Source: Amycolatopsis mediterranei (GTDB lineage Bacteria > Actinomycetota > Actinomycetes > Mycobacteriales > Pseudonocardiaceae). From it: a stretch of 64,000 nucleotides of DNA. The notes under the pieces were generated by a model that saw only the letters and a program-made list of their open reading frames with translations, searched no databases and was not told where the DNA came from. Location: contig NZ_CP100416.1 of assembly GCF_026017845.1 (NCBI RefSeq), positions 5,251,635 through 5,315,634 on the forward strand, in the 5' to 3' direction. Shown in pieces: positions 1 to 13,676 of the stretch. Within the stretch, counting starts at the first letter, position 1; each line of letters opens with the position of its first letter. The translations under genes were made by a program, and so were the position numbers.

Positions 1-2
1 GC

Positions 3-65
3 GCGGTGATCTGCTACCGCCGAGCCATCAAACTGGACCTGCTCACCCACAACAACCCCAAATGA
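3..65 (+). CDS. C-terminal end of an unidentified protein (partial)
   Basis: An open frame enters from the left edge and ends at a TGA at 63-65, giving about 20 residues ending in THNNPK. Most codons end in G or C, as in real genes of this window, so I read it as the tail of a gene that starts upstream. Too little remains to assign a family; a transposase or regulator tail cannot be told apart. Confidence 0.4.
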   Translation, partial: AVICYRRAIKLDLLTHNNPK

Positions 66-162
66 GATGTGGTCTAAGCTCGGGATCGGCGGGTGGAGCC
101 ACGGTGGGTTCGCCCGGCGGCCGGAGGGGTGTGAAGCCCGGCCCGTCCGGGCATCCCGCGGT

Positions 163-1134
163 ATGACCAGAACCCGGGTGTACCGCGACGGCGCGCTGCA
201 GAAGGAAGACTTCCCCGTCGAGGACGTGTCGGAGTTCCTGGCCGAGCCGGGCACCGCGGTGTGGGTCGACCTCTGCGAGCCGACCGAAGCGGATCTGGCC
301 CGGCTCGCCGAAGAACTGGGCCTCCACCGGCTCGCCGTCGAAGACGCGGTCTCCGAACACCAGCGGCCCAAGCTGGACCGCTACGACGGCCACGCCTTCC
401 TGTCCGCCTACGCTGTGCGGTTCGACGCGGGCACCGGCCGCCTCACCACCGCCGAGCTCGGGGCCTTCGTCACGCCGCGGGCGCTGGTGACCGTGCGCAA
501 GGACGACGGCTTCGACATCGAGCCGGTCCTGCGCCGCTGGGACCGGGCGACGGAACTGGCGAAGTCCGGCGTGCCCTTCCTGCTGCACGGCCTGCTCGAC
601 CACGTCGTCGACGGGCAGTACGAAGCCGTGCAGGCGCTCGACGACGAGGTCGAAGCCCTGGAGGATCTGCTCTTCGCCGACCGGCCGGACTCCTCGGAGC
701 TGCAGCGCCGGTCGTTCCGGCTGCGCCAGAGCCTGACCGCGCTGCGCCGCGTGGTGCTGCCGATGCGCGAGGTGATCAGCTCCCTGATGCGGCCGGACCT
801 GCAGGTGGCCGACGAGCTGACCCGCCCGTACTTCGAGGACGTCCACGACCACGCCCGCCAGGCGGCCGAGCAGACCGAGGCGCTGCGGGAGCTGATCGCG
901 ACGGTCCGGGAAACCCAGCTGAACCTGCAGGGCAACCGGCTGAACCTGATCATGAAGAAGGTCACCGGCTGGGCCGCGGTGATCGCGGTGCCCACCGCGG
1001 TGACCGGGTTCTACGGCCAGAACGTGCCGTACCCGGGAAACGGCGCGCCGAGCGGGTTCTGGACTTCGACGGTCATCTTGGTGGTGCTTTCGGTGGGGCT
1101 GTACGCGTTGTTCAAGAAAAAGGACTGGCTCTGA
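163..1134 (+). CDS. corA: CorA-family magnesium/divalent cation channel
   Basis: This 323-residue protein fits the CorA family of pentameric inner-membrane Mg2+/Co2+ channels. It has a long acidic and helical cytoplasmic N-terminal part (about residues 1-255) and two closely spaced C-terminal membrane segments. The signature loop after the first segment reads FYGQNVPYPG, so the usual GMN tripeptide is GQN here; to my knowledge this variant is common in actinobacterial paralogues. The protein ends in a basic tail (KKKDWL), as in CorA. I chose the ATG at 163 because it begins the family-like sequence (MTRTRVYRDG); the frame stays open upstream to 67 but that extension does not look like CorA. 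It stands alone, with 310 bp before the next gene. The ion specificity is not proven by the sequence. Confidence 0.88.
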   Translation: MTRTRVYRDGALQKEDFPVEDVSEFLAEPGTAVWVDLCEPTEADLARLAEELGLHRLAVEDAVSEHQRPKLDRYDGHAFLSAYAVRFDAGTGRLTTAELGAFVTPRALVTVRKDDGFDIEPVLRRWDRATELAKSGVPFLLHGLLDHVVDGQYEAVQALDDEVEALEDLLFADRPDSSELQRRSFRLRQSLTALRRVVLPMREVISSLMRPDLQVADELTRPYFEDVHDHARQAAEQTEALRELIATVRETQLNLQGNRLNLIMKKVTGWAAVIAVPTAVTGFYGQNVPYPGNGAPSGFWTSTVILVVLSVGLYALFKKKDWL

Positions 1135-1444
1135 CGCCGAAGCTCCACAGTGGAGTGTCCACTCCGGACTCCGGCAGAGGGCGCGACGAAGCCTCGCGAC
1201 ACTGTGGAGCACGCGTCGACGTCGCCCGTACCGCCATTCAGCCGAACGGGTCAATGCGGCCGGATGGCCTGGGAGAGAAGGAAAGGCTCTCGAGCACCGC
1301 CAGGGGAGCACGCGTGGACACGGGCGTGGCTGGTTGCTCAACCGTTGCCGTCCACTCTAGTGCAGCTGCACTATGCTGAGCCATCCGGTGTGCACGCAGC
1401 GGGACGGCGCCGCGGTGGGCGACAAACGAAGAAACAGGTGGCGG
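1135..1444. other. Intergenic region before the hybrid kinase operon
   Basis: About 310 bp hold no convincing gene. A short palindrome (CTCCAC-A-GTGGAG, 1143-1155) just after corA may be a weak terminator, although no T-run follows. A 16-bp perfect palindrome lies at 1358-1373. The ribosome-binding stretch AGGTGG sits just before the ATG at 1445. Confidence 0.5.
1358..1373. promoter_or_regulatory. 16-bp perfect palindrome, candidate operator
   Basis: TAGTGCAGCTGCACTA is a perfect inverted repeat without spacer, 71 bp before the start of the hybrid kinase gene. Its position in the presumed promoter region suggests a dimeric repressor or activator site. No second copy was noticed in the window and the cognate regulator is unknown. 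Confidence 0.4.
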
Positions 1445-6003
<4,559 letters not shown>

Positions 6004-6007
<4 letters not shown>

Positions 6008-8406
6008 TCGGGGACGAGCGGTTGCCCGCCGAAGACCAGGCGATCCCCGTGCTGCCCTCACCGGCCGAGGTGTCGGCCAACCTCGCCCGGCTGGCCGACA
6101 CCGTCGCCCGGCTGCGCGGCGAGGTCGACCACGCGCACGCCGTCGCGGACGGCCGCGGGCTGATCGAGCTGGCCAAGGGCGTGCTGATGGAACGCCTGCA
6201 CTGCACGCCGTCGGACGCGGCGAAGCAGCTCGAGTCGCTGGCCGAGCGGTCCGGGGTGACGCCGCTGGAGTTCGCCGCGGACGTCGTCGGCGAGGCGGCC
6301 GAGGACCGCATCAGCGAGGTGACGCAGGAGTTCCTGGCCCGAGCCGATGGGGAAGAGTCCGTCGCGGTGCGGCTGCGGACCGCCGAGAGCGGGGCGCTCG
6401 CGGCGGGGGACACCCAGCGCGTCGCGGAGTCCATTTTGGAGCACGCGCTGCGGCCGCTCGGCGCGACCGCCGTCGCGGTGTGGCTCGCCGGGCCGGACGG
6501 GTCGCTGACGCTGGCCGGTTCGGCCGGCTTCTCCGCCGAGGAAGCGGCGCGCTGGTGCTACGTCCCGCCCGGCGTGGCGACGCCCGCCCGCAGCGCGCTG
6601 ATCGAGCGTGACACCGTCTGGTTCCCGACGCTCGCGGGCGGTGGGCTGCCGTCGATCGGGCAGCACACGCTGTCCGGAGGCGGCCGGGTGGCGGTGCCGA
6701 CCGGCACCGGCGGGCGGATCATCGGCGTCGTCGAGATGTGCTGGCCGGAGCCGCTGCCCGCGGAGCCCGGCCGCCAGCGACGTCAGCTGGAGGCTTTGGC
6801 CGAGCTGTGCGCGCACACTCTCGACACCTGGGACGGCGTGGTGGCCGCCGGTGGCGCCGGCGACTTCCTCGGCGAGCTGGTCGACTTCATCGACGGCCTG
6901 CACGACCCGGCGGTGCTGCTGTCGCCGTGCGTCGACGGCGGCGACCGGCTCAGCGACTTCCGCATCCACCACGCGAACGTCCGGTTCGCGGACCCGGGTG
7001 GGCGGCCGCGCAGCCGGATCGTCGGCACCCGGCTGCTGGAGGCGTACCCGCTGGCGGCCGAGGAAAGCGGGCTGCTCGACAAGATCCAGCGCGTCTACGC
7101 CACCGGCGAGCCGTTCCGGGCCGACAGCATGGCGATCACCACCCTGGTCGACCAGGTGCCGTTGACCGTGCTCACCGACGTCAGCGTGACGCGCTTCGCC
7201 GGGAACGTGCTGCTGATCCTGCGCATCCAGGACGACGCGGCGAAGCTCGCGGTGCTGCTGCAGCACGCGCAGCGGCTCGGGCGCATCGGCGGCTTCGAGG
7301 AGAACGTGGTCACCGGGGTGATCACCTGGAACACCGAGCTCTTCGCGCTGTACGGCCTGCCGCCGAACGCGACGCCGCTGTCACTGCACGAACTGGCCGC
7401 GCACGCGCACCCCGACGACGGCCAGGCGATCGGCCGGTTCCTGCGTGCGGTGCTGCACCACAAGCGGCCGTCGTCGACGGCGTTCCGGCTGCAGCGCTCC
7501 GACGGCGTCGCCCGGCACATCCGGGTGGTCGCCGAGCCGGTCGTCGACGCCCGCGGCGAGCTGGTCGCGGTCCGCGGCGCCTACCAGGACGTCTCGTCGC
7601 AGCACTGGACCGAGGTGGCGCTGGCCGCGACGCGGGACAGGCTGGCCGAGACCGAGCAGGAGGCGATCGAGCGCAACCGGCTCGCGCTGCAGCTGCAGCA
7701 CGCGATCATGCCGCCGGCCAAGGGCCCGATCGACATGCCGGGCCTGCGCGCGGCGGTCCGCTACCGGCCGGCGGAGAAGGAGCACCTGGTCGGCGGCGAC
7801 TGGTACGACGCGGTCGCGTTGCCGACCGGCGAGGTCCTGCTGTGCGTCGGCGACGTCGCCGGCCACGGCATCGACGCGGCGACGGGCATGGTGAGCCTGC
7901 GCAACGCCCTGCGCGGCCTCGCGGCGACCGGCGCCGGGCCGGCCCAGCTGCTGACGTGGCTGAACCTGGTGGCCTACCACCTGACGGACCACGTCACGGC
8001 CACGGCGGTCGCGGCGGTCTACGACCCGGCGCACCGGAAGCTGCGCTGGGCGCGGGCCGGGCACCTGCCCCCGATCGTCCGCCACCGCGACGGTACGGCG
8101 ACGACGCTGCCCCTGATCCGCGGCTCACTCCTCGGCGCGGTCCGCGAGGTGGAGTACGAGGAGGACGAGCTGCAGCTCGCCGAGGGCGACATCCTGCTGA
8201 TCTACACCGACGGCCTGATCGAGCGCCGCGACCGCCCGGTCCAGGATTCGGTGTCCCGCCTGGTGACGCTGGTCGACGGCCACGACGGCGGCCTCGAGCA
8301 CCAGCTGGACCGGCTGCTGACCTACAGCACGGCGGACACGGACGACGACACGTGCGTCGTCGGCATCGAGGTCACCACGACCTCCGAGCCGGCCCGAACG
8401 CAGTGA
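6004..8406 (+). CDS. ANTAR-GAF-PAS-SpoIIE (PP2C-type) phosphatase
   Basis: This 800-residue regulator begins with an ANTAR-like helical domain (about residues 15-100, with GLIELAKGVLMERL, normally an RNA-binding antiterminator module). A GAF domain and a PAS_3 domain follow (the latter about 410-530, with the AHPDD stretch). The C-terminus is a SpoIIE/PP2C-type serine phosphatase (about 560-790) with GGDWYDA, VGDVAGHG and YTDGLIERR, which carry the metal-binding aspartates. Such proteins dephosphorylate anti-sigma-factor antagonists in partner-switching stress control. The GTG start overlaps the stop of the upstream kinase by four bases, so the two are coupled and probably act in one pathway. 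No anti-sigma factor or antagonist is encoded nearby, so the target is unknown. Confidence 0.9.
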
Positions 8407-8458
8407 ATGACTCATTCCTGACGTCCGACGTCAGGAATGAGTCATTCACTGCGTTCGG
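8394..8458. repeat. 65-bp perfect palindrome (copy 1 of a dispersed element)
   Basis: Two 32-bp arms match perfectly around a single central base (8426). The core of each arm is GTGAATGACTCATTCC or its complement. The left arm overlaps the stop codon of the SpoIIE gene, and the element lies between two convergent genes, so it could serve as a bidirectional terminator, though no T-run follows. A second copy with compensating base changes lies at 37124-37184. Confidence 0.9.
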
Positions 8459-8472
8459 CGGGGCATCACGGG

Positions 8473-9570
8473 TCAGGGGTTGATGGCCAGCACCAGGAAG
8501 CCCGCCAGCAGCACCAGGTGCACGCCGCCCTGGAGGCGGGTCGCGCGGCCGGGGACCACCGTCAGGACGCTCACCACCACCGTGAGCGCGAGCAGCACGA
8601 TCTGCGTCGAGCCCAGGCCGAGCAGGAGCCGGCCCGGCAGCCACACCGACGCCAGCGCGATCGCCGGGATCGTCAGGCCGATGCTCGCGATCGCCGAGCC
8701 GTACGCGAGGTTGAGGCTGATCTGCATCCGGTCGCGCTGGGCCGCGCGCGTCGCGGCGAGGGTCTCCGGTAACAGCACCAGCAGCGCGATCACCACGCCG
8801 ACGAACGACTGCGGGAACCCGGCGGCGCGCACCCCGGCCTCGATCGCCGGCGACTCCACCTTCGCCAGCCCGACCACCGCGACCAAAGCCACCAGCAGCA
8901 GCGCCAGGCTGCCCAGCGCCGCCCGGTTCGACGGCGGGTCGGCGTGGTCGTCCTCCTTGACCGCGCCGTCGGCCGCCACCGGGAGGAAGAAGTCGCGGTG
9001 GCGCACCGTCTGCGTCAGCACGAACGTCCCGTACAGCACCAGGGACGCCAGTGCCGCGAACGTCAGCTGGGTGGGGGAGAAGGCCGGTCCGGGTGTGCTG
9101 GTGGTGAACGCCGGGAGCACCAGGCTCAGCGTGGCCAGCGTCGTGACCGTGGCCAGCGCGGCGCCGCTGCCTTCGGAGTTGAACAGCGTCGAGCCGTAGC
9201 GGCGGGCGCCGACCAGCAGCGAGATGCCGACGATGCCGTTGGTGGTGATCATGACGGCGGCGAACACCGTGTCCCGCGCGAGCGAACCCGCCTCCGGCCC
9301 GCCGGAGACCATCATCGTGACGATCAGCGCGACCTCGATGACGGTGACCGCCACCGCGAGTACCAGCGAGCCGAACGGTTCCCCGACGCGGTGGGCGACG
9401 ACCTCGGCGTGGTGCACCGCGGCCAGCACGGTCGCCCCCAGCGCGACGGCCACGACGGCCACGAAGACCGGGCCGAGGTCGCGGCCCCAGGCGAGCGCCA
9501 GCACGAGCACGCCGAGCACCGGGGTGACGGAGGTCCAGGACAGCAGGGCGGATCTCAACGCGGCGACCAT
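8473..9570 (-). CDS. chaA: Ca2+/H+ antiporter, ChaA-like
   Basis: This 365-residue, roughly eleven-segment membrane protein carries two copies of the cation/Ca2+ exchanger motif. The first is HHAEVVAHRVGEPFGSLVLA with VTVIEVALIV; the second is in the C-terminal half, around VIALLVLLPETLAATRAA. Conserved acidic residues in both alpha repeats (VTVIEV and LLPETL) would bind the cation. It should exchange Ca2+, or Na+/K+, for protons across the cytoplasmic membrane. The ATG at 9570 is preceded by GGAGGT, but the spacing is very short, so the precise start is uncertain. It is convergent with the SpoIIE gene and follows the LysR gene on the same strand with a 51-bp gap. Confidence 0.85.
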   Translation of the reverse strand: MVAALRSALLSWTSVTPVLGVLVLALAWGRDLGPVFVAVVAVALGATVLAAVHHAEVVAHRVGEPFGSLVLAVAVTVIEVALIVTMMVSGGPEAGSLARDTVFAAVMITTNGIVGISLLVGARRYGSTLFNSEGSGAALATVTTLATLSLVLPAFTTSTPGPAFSPTQLTFAALASLVLYGTFVLTQTVRHRDFFLPVAADGAVKEDDHADPPSNRAALGSLALLLVALVAVVGLAKVESPAIEAGVRAAGFPQSFVGVVIALLVLLPETLAATRAAQRDRMQISLNLAYGSAIASIGLTIPAIALASVWLPGRLLLGLGSTQIVLLALTVVVSVLTVVPGRATRLQGGVHLVLLAGFLVLAINP

Positions 9571-9621
9571 ACCTCCACCCTGGCACACCGGCGGTGGTTT
9601 CGCGGGCCGGCACGGCACTTC

Positions 9622-10524
9622 TCACATCGTCCCTTGTGGACGGTCGAATTGCGGGGGCACGGTGGCGAGGACGTGCCGGCGGAAGGTTTCGCTGGGCGGC
9701 GGGAGATTCCGCCCGGCCGCCCAGGCGAGCCCGATGTCGCGCGCAGCGTCCACATCGGTCAGTTCCAGGTGCGGCGCGGGGAAGGCCGCCGTGTGCGGCA
9801 ACGGAAGCACGGACACGCCGAGCCCGGCGGTGACGAGCCCGCGCAGGGTCTCGACTTCGTCGCCTTCGAACCCGATGCGCGGGGCGAACCCGGCTTCGGC
9901 GCACAGCTGCTCGGTCGTCTCACGCAGGGCATAACCGGGCCGCAGGAGGATGAACGTCTCGGCCGCGACGTCGGCGAGGCGGACCCGCGCGCGCCCGGCG
10001 AGCCGGTGGTGCGGCGGCACGGCCAGCCGCAGCGGCTCGACGAGCAGCCGGGACCAGTGCAGCTGGAGGTGCCCGGGGTCGCCGCTGGTGATGACGAGGT
10101 CCGCGGTGCCGTCGAGCAGCTCCGCCTCGAGCCCGGCCTCGCCGTGCTGCCGCAGTTCGAACCGGGTCCCGGGGTGCTCGCGCAGGAAGCCGCGCAGCAC
10201 GGCGGGGACGAGCCAGGTCCCGAACGTGTGCAGGAATGCCAGCGGAACGACCCCGGTGTCCGGCGCGACGATCTCGCCGACCTCGCGCAGGCCCTGGTCG
10301 AGCTGGTCGAGCGCGAGGTCGACGTGCCGCTTGAAGGCGTGCCCGGCCGGCGTCAGCCGCAGCACCCGGCCGGACCGGCGGAAGAGCTGGGCACCGGCGT
10401 CGTGCTCGAGCCGCCGGAGGGCTCGCGACAGCGCGGGCTGGGTGAGGTGCGCCCGCACGGCGGTCTCCGTGACGGTGGCGCCGGCCGCGACTTCGCGGAA
10501 GAGCCGCAGCGTCTGGACGTCCAT
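9622..10524 (-). CDS. LysR-family transcriptional regulator
   Basis: This 300-residue protein has an N-terminal winged helix-turn-helix (residues 1-60, MDVQTLRLFREVAAGATVTE then LTQPALSRALRRLE) and a periplasmic-binding-protein-like effector domain. It is divergent from the pyruvate oxidase gene with only 70 bp between the starts, the usual arrangement of a LysR regulator and its target, so I infer that it controls that gene. The start at 10524 gives the standard LysR N-terminus; an in-frame ATG nine codons upstream is less likely. The effector is unknown. Confidence 0.88.
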   Translation of the reverse strand: MDVQTLRLFREVAAGATVTETAVRAHLTQPALSRALRRLEHDAGAQLFRRSGRVLRLTPAGHAFKRHVDLALDQLDQGLREVGEIVAPDTGVVPLAFLHTFGTWLVPAVLRGFLREHPGTRFELRQHGEAGLEAELLDGTADLVITSGDPGHLQLHWSRLLVEPLRLAVPPHHRLAGRARVRLADVAAETFILLRPGYALRETTEQLCAEAGFAPRIGFEGDEVETLRGLVTAGLGVSVLPLPHTAAFPAPHLELTDVDAARDIGLAWAAGRNLPPPSETFRRHVLATVPPQFDRPQGTM

Positions 10525-10594
10525 GTCGTCAGTGTATGGATTTTCAGCCAATCAGGCATTGGACGCATCGATCATCCTGGCCCACGCTGGAGGC

Positions 10595-12328
10595 ATGGCT
10601 ACCGTGGCAGAACAACTGGTCAGGACCCTGCGCGACGCCGGGGTCGAGCGCATCTACGGCATCGTCGGGGACAGCCTGAACCCGATCGTCGACGCGGTCC
10701 GCCGCACCGACGGCATCGAGTGGGTGCACGTCCGCCACGAGGAGACGGCCGCCTTCGCCGCGGCGGCCGAGGCGCAGGTCACCGGCAAGCTCGCCGTCTG
10801 CGCGGGCAGCTGCGGGCCGGGCAACCTGCACCTGATCAACGGCCTGTTCGACGCCCACCGGTCTGGCGCGCCGGTGCTGGCGATCGCGTCGCACATCCCG
10901 TCGAACCAGATCGGCACCGGGTTCTTCCAGGAGACCCACCCGGACCGGCTCTTCGCCGAGTGCAGCCACTTCAGCGAGGTCGTGGCGGACCCGGCCCAGC
11001 TGCCGCGGCTGCTGCGGATCGCCACGCAGGCCGCCGTCGGCAAGGGTGGCGTCGCGGTGCTGACCGTCCCGGGCGACCTCGCCGACCGCAAGGCCGCCGG
11101 CCCGCTCACCGAGCGCCTCCCGCTGGTGACGCCGTCGCCCGCCGTGCCTTCTCCGGAGACCGTCCGGGAACTCGCCGACCTGCTGAATTCCGGCGAGAAG
11201 GTGATGCTGTTCGCCGGCGCGGGCGTGCGCGGCGCGCACGAGGAGGTCATGGCGCTGGCGGAAAAGCTCGCCGCGCCGGTCGGGCACTCGCTCGGCGGCA
11301 AGGAATGGATCCAGTACGACAACCCGTTCGACGTCGGCATGAGCGGCCTGCTCGGCTACGGCGCCTGCTACGACGCGATGCACGAAGCCGACCGGATCGT
11401 GCTGCTGGGCACGGACTTCCCGTACGACAACTTCCTCCCGCAGGCCCGGACGATCCAGCTCGACCACGACACCTCGCGCCTCGGCCGGCGCACGCCGCTG
11501 GACCTGGCGGTGCACGGCGACGTGCGCGAGACACTGCGCGCGCTGCTCCCGCTGCTGCGGCCCCGCACCGACCGGGCGTTCCTCGACCGGATGCTGCGCG
11601 AGCACGTGCGGAAGCTGGAGAAGGTCGTCGGCGCGTACACGACGAAGATCGAGCACCGCCGCCCGATCCACCCGGAGTACGTCGCTTCGGTGCTCGACGA
11701 GGTCGCCGCCGACGACGCGGTGTTCACCGTCGACACGGGCATGGGCAACGTCTGGGCCGCGCGGTACCTGACACCGAACGGCCGCCGCCGGGTGCTGGGG
11801 TCCTTCCGGCACGGCAGCATGGCGAACGCGCTGCCGCACGCGATCGGCGCCCAGCTGTCCCAGCCGGGCCGCCAGGTCGTGTCGCTGTCGGGCGACGGCG
11901 GGCTCGCGATGCTGATGGGCGACCTGCTGACGCTGCCGGCGTACGACGTCCCGGTGAAGGTGGTGGTGTTCAACAACGCCACGCTCGGCATGGTGAAGCT
12001 GGAGATGCTGGTGGACGGCCTCCCCGACTTCGGCACCGACCACGCCCCGGTGAACTTCGCGGCGATCGCGGCGGCCTGCGGCGTGTTCTCCGAGCGCGTC
12101 GAGGATCCCGGCGACGTGCGCGGCGCGCTGGAGAAGGCGTTCGCCCACCCCGGCCCGGCGGTGGTCGAGGTGGTGACCGACCCGAACGCGCTGTCGATCC
12201 CGCCGCGGATCACCGGGGAAATGGTGCGCGGGTTCGCGTTGGGGGCGACGAAGACGGTGCTCAACGGCGGTGTCGGCAAGATGGTCGACCTGGCGCGGGC
12301 CAACCTGCGCAACACCCCGCGGCCGTAG
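10595..12328 (+). CDS. poxB: Thiamine-dependent pyruvate oxidase/dehydrogenase, PoxB-like
   Basis: At 577 residues this matches the length of E. coli PoxB (pyruvate:quinone oxidoreductase, pyruvate to acetate and CO2, membrane-associated). It has the three domains of the ThDP family. The N-terminal pyrimidine-binding domain includes HVRHEETAAFAA with the catalytic glutamate. The central part is FAD-binding. The C-terminal pyrophosphate-binding domain has LSGDGGLAMLMGDL and the downstream FNN. The phrase TGFFQETHPD is also typical of PoxB. The ATG at 10595 follows CTGGAGG. The divergent LysR gene probably regulates it. A different ThDP enzyme encoded at 57360 is clearly distinct. Confidence 0.9.
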   Translation: MATVAEQLVRTLRDAGVERIYGIVGDSLNPIVDAVRRTDGIEWVHVRHEETAAFAAAAEAQVTGKLAVCAGSCGPGNLHLINGLFDAHRSGAPVLAIASHIPSNQIGTGFFQETHPDRLFAECSHFSEVVADPAQLPRLLRIATQAAVGKGGVAVLTVPGDLADRKAAGPLTERLPLVTPSPAVPSPETVRELADLLNSGEKVMLFAGAGVRGAHEEVMALAEKLAAPVGHSLGGKEWIQYDNPFDVGMSGLLGYGACYDAMHEADRIVLLGTDFPYDNFLPQARTIQLDHDTSRLGRRTPLDLAVHGDVRETLRALLPLLRPRTDRAFLDRMLREHVRKLEKVVGAYTTKIEHRRPIHPEYVASVLDEVAADDAVFTVDTGMGNVWAARYLTPNGRRRVLGSFRHGSMANALPHAIGAQLSQPGRQVVSLSGDGGLAMLMGDLLTLPAYDVPVKVVVFNNATLGMVKLEMLVDGLPDFGTDHAPVNFAAIAAACGVFSERVEDPGDVRGALEKAFAHPGPAVVEVVTDPNALSIPPRITGEMVRGFALGATKTVLNGGVGKMVDLARANLRNTPRP

Positions 12329-12463
12329 CTGGGGCAGCGCTTCGGGAGCGCGTGACTACACACGGTGGTGATCGACCACTCGTTCGGCTGCTGGGGTGGT
12401 GACCGGTTTTCCTCCTACCGTCGAGGGACTGCTCGCGGTGTCGTCGTGGGAGGTGTGACCGGC

Positions 12464-13582
12464 GTGCTCGTGGCCCTCCAGCGAACCGGTGAAGACCGGC
12501 CGCTCCCGCCGGCGGCGGAGCATGTGGTGGCGTTGCTGCGCTCGTGGGGGCCGGGCCCGGAGCACCTGACCGGACTGGCGCTGGCGGGCATCACGCTGCC
12601 GAGCCGCCTCGGTCCCCGGTTCGTGGACGCGCTGGTGTTCACGAGGTGCGGAGTGGTGGTGATCGCGGCCCACGAGCCGGGCCCGGTGGAGTGGCCGGGC
12701 CCGGGCGACCGAACGGGAGCAGTGGTGGCGGCGGCCAGGGGCGCGCTGGCCGGCCACGAAGGCGGCCGGCACGTGACCGGCCTGGTCGCGGTGGTCCCGC
12801 CGGCGGGGTCCCGGAACAACGGGACGGCGCCGAGTGGGTCGGCGGACGCTGTGCGGGTGGCGGTGTCGCAGGGGAGCGGGCCGGAGGTGGTCGAGCACGC
12901 GGGGGATGCCGGGCGGGCGGATGGTTCGGGGAGTTTGACGGAGGCGGCACCGGCGGAGGGCTCCCAGGGCGGTGGTGGGTCGGTTCCGGTCCCACCCGCA
13001 AGCGACTCGGAGACGGCCTGGCAGGTGCGCGAACCGGCGCCGGGCCCGTGGCGAAATGGCGCCGGGGGCGAGCGGGCGTCGGCCGAAGCAATCCGCCCGC
13101 AGCAACCTCTCCAAGCCGGCCCGCCCGCGGTGCGCTGGCCCGATCCGCAGCCGGTGCCCGGTGTGGCCGTCGTCCTCGCCGAGCGGCGTGGGCTGCGGCG
13201 GATCATCGCCCAGCACAACCGGTGGCGGACCGTCTGGTCGGCCGATGAGGTCCTCGACGCCTGCTATGCGCTTTCCCTCGCGCACCTCGCCCCGCCCCGG
13301 GCGGCCCTCATCGCCGACGGGTTCCCGGCGCGGCTGCCGATGCTCGACCGGCTGCCGCAGCTGCCCGCCGTCGTCCCGTTGCTCCCGGAACCGCCGCTGG
13401 CGGCGCCGGTGATGGCCGAGGACGCTCCCGTCCCGTGGAGTCCGCCGGGGCGCGGCCAGGTTTTCCCGCGGCAGCGGCCGATCCGGCAGATCCCCTGGGG
13501 CCTGGTCTTCGTGCTCACCGTGCTCGTCGCCGCCGGGGTGGTGGCCGCCGTGTTCGTCAACCAGATCTTTCACGGCTCCTGA
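12464..13582 (+). CDS. Conserved hypothetical protein with C-terminal membrane anchor
   Basis: I do not recognise a characterised family. The roughly 372-residue product has a globular N-terminal part (about 1-105) in which FVDALVFTRCGVVVIAAHE resembles the core strands of NERD-type nuclease-like domains; this resemblance is weak. A low-complexity Gly/Pro/Ser linker follows (about 110-215), then a helical part with RIIAQHNRWRTVWSADEVLDA, and finally a single membrane segment near the C-terminus (IPWGLVFVLTVLVAAG). The bulk would lie in the cytoplasm if the short tail faces out. I chose the GTG at 12464, about ten bases after GGGAGG; a GTG at 12455 is also in frame but too close to it. It is monocistronic. 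Confidence 0.6.
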   Translation: MLVALQRTGEDRPLPPAAEHVVALLRSWGPGPEHLTGLALAGITLPSRLGPRFVDALVFTRCGVVVIAAHEPGPVEWPGPGDRTGAVVAAARGALAGHEGGRHVTGLVAVVPPAGSRNNGTAPSGSADAVRVAVSQGSGPEVVEHAGDAGRADGSGSLTEAAPAEGSQGGGGSVPVPPASDSETAWQVREPAPGPWRNGAGGERASAEAIRPQQPLQAGPPAVRWPDPQPVPGVAVVLAERRGLRRIIAQHNRWRTVWSADEVLDACYALSLAHLAPPRAALIADGFPARLPMLDRLPQLPAVVPLLPEPPLAAPVMAEDAPVPWSPPGRGQVFPRQRPIRQIPWGLVFVLTVLVAAGVVAAVFVNQIFHGS

Positions 13583-13676
13583 ACTGCCACGTTTATTTCG
13601 CGTCAGCTACGCCATCTGCACCGTTTCCCCGGCGCGTCGGCTGGGCACCTCCCGGTAGACGTGAAAGGGGTTCACG

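Noticed and set aside
8944..12402. A 3.4-kb open frame on the plus strand through the antiporter and LysR genes and beyond
   Set aside because: It crosses three well-supported genes in other frames or strands and has no recognisable protein features.
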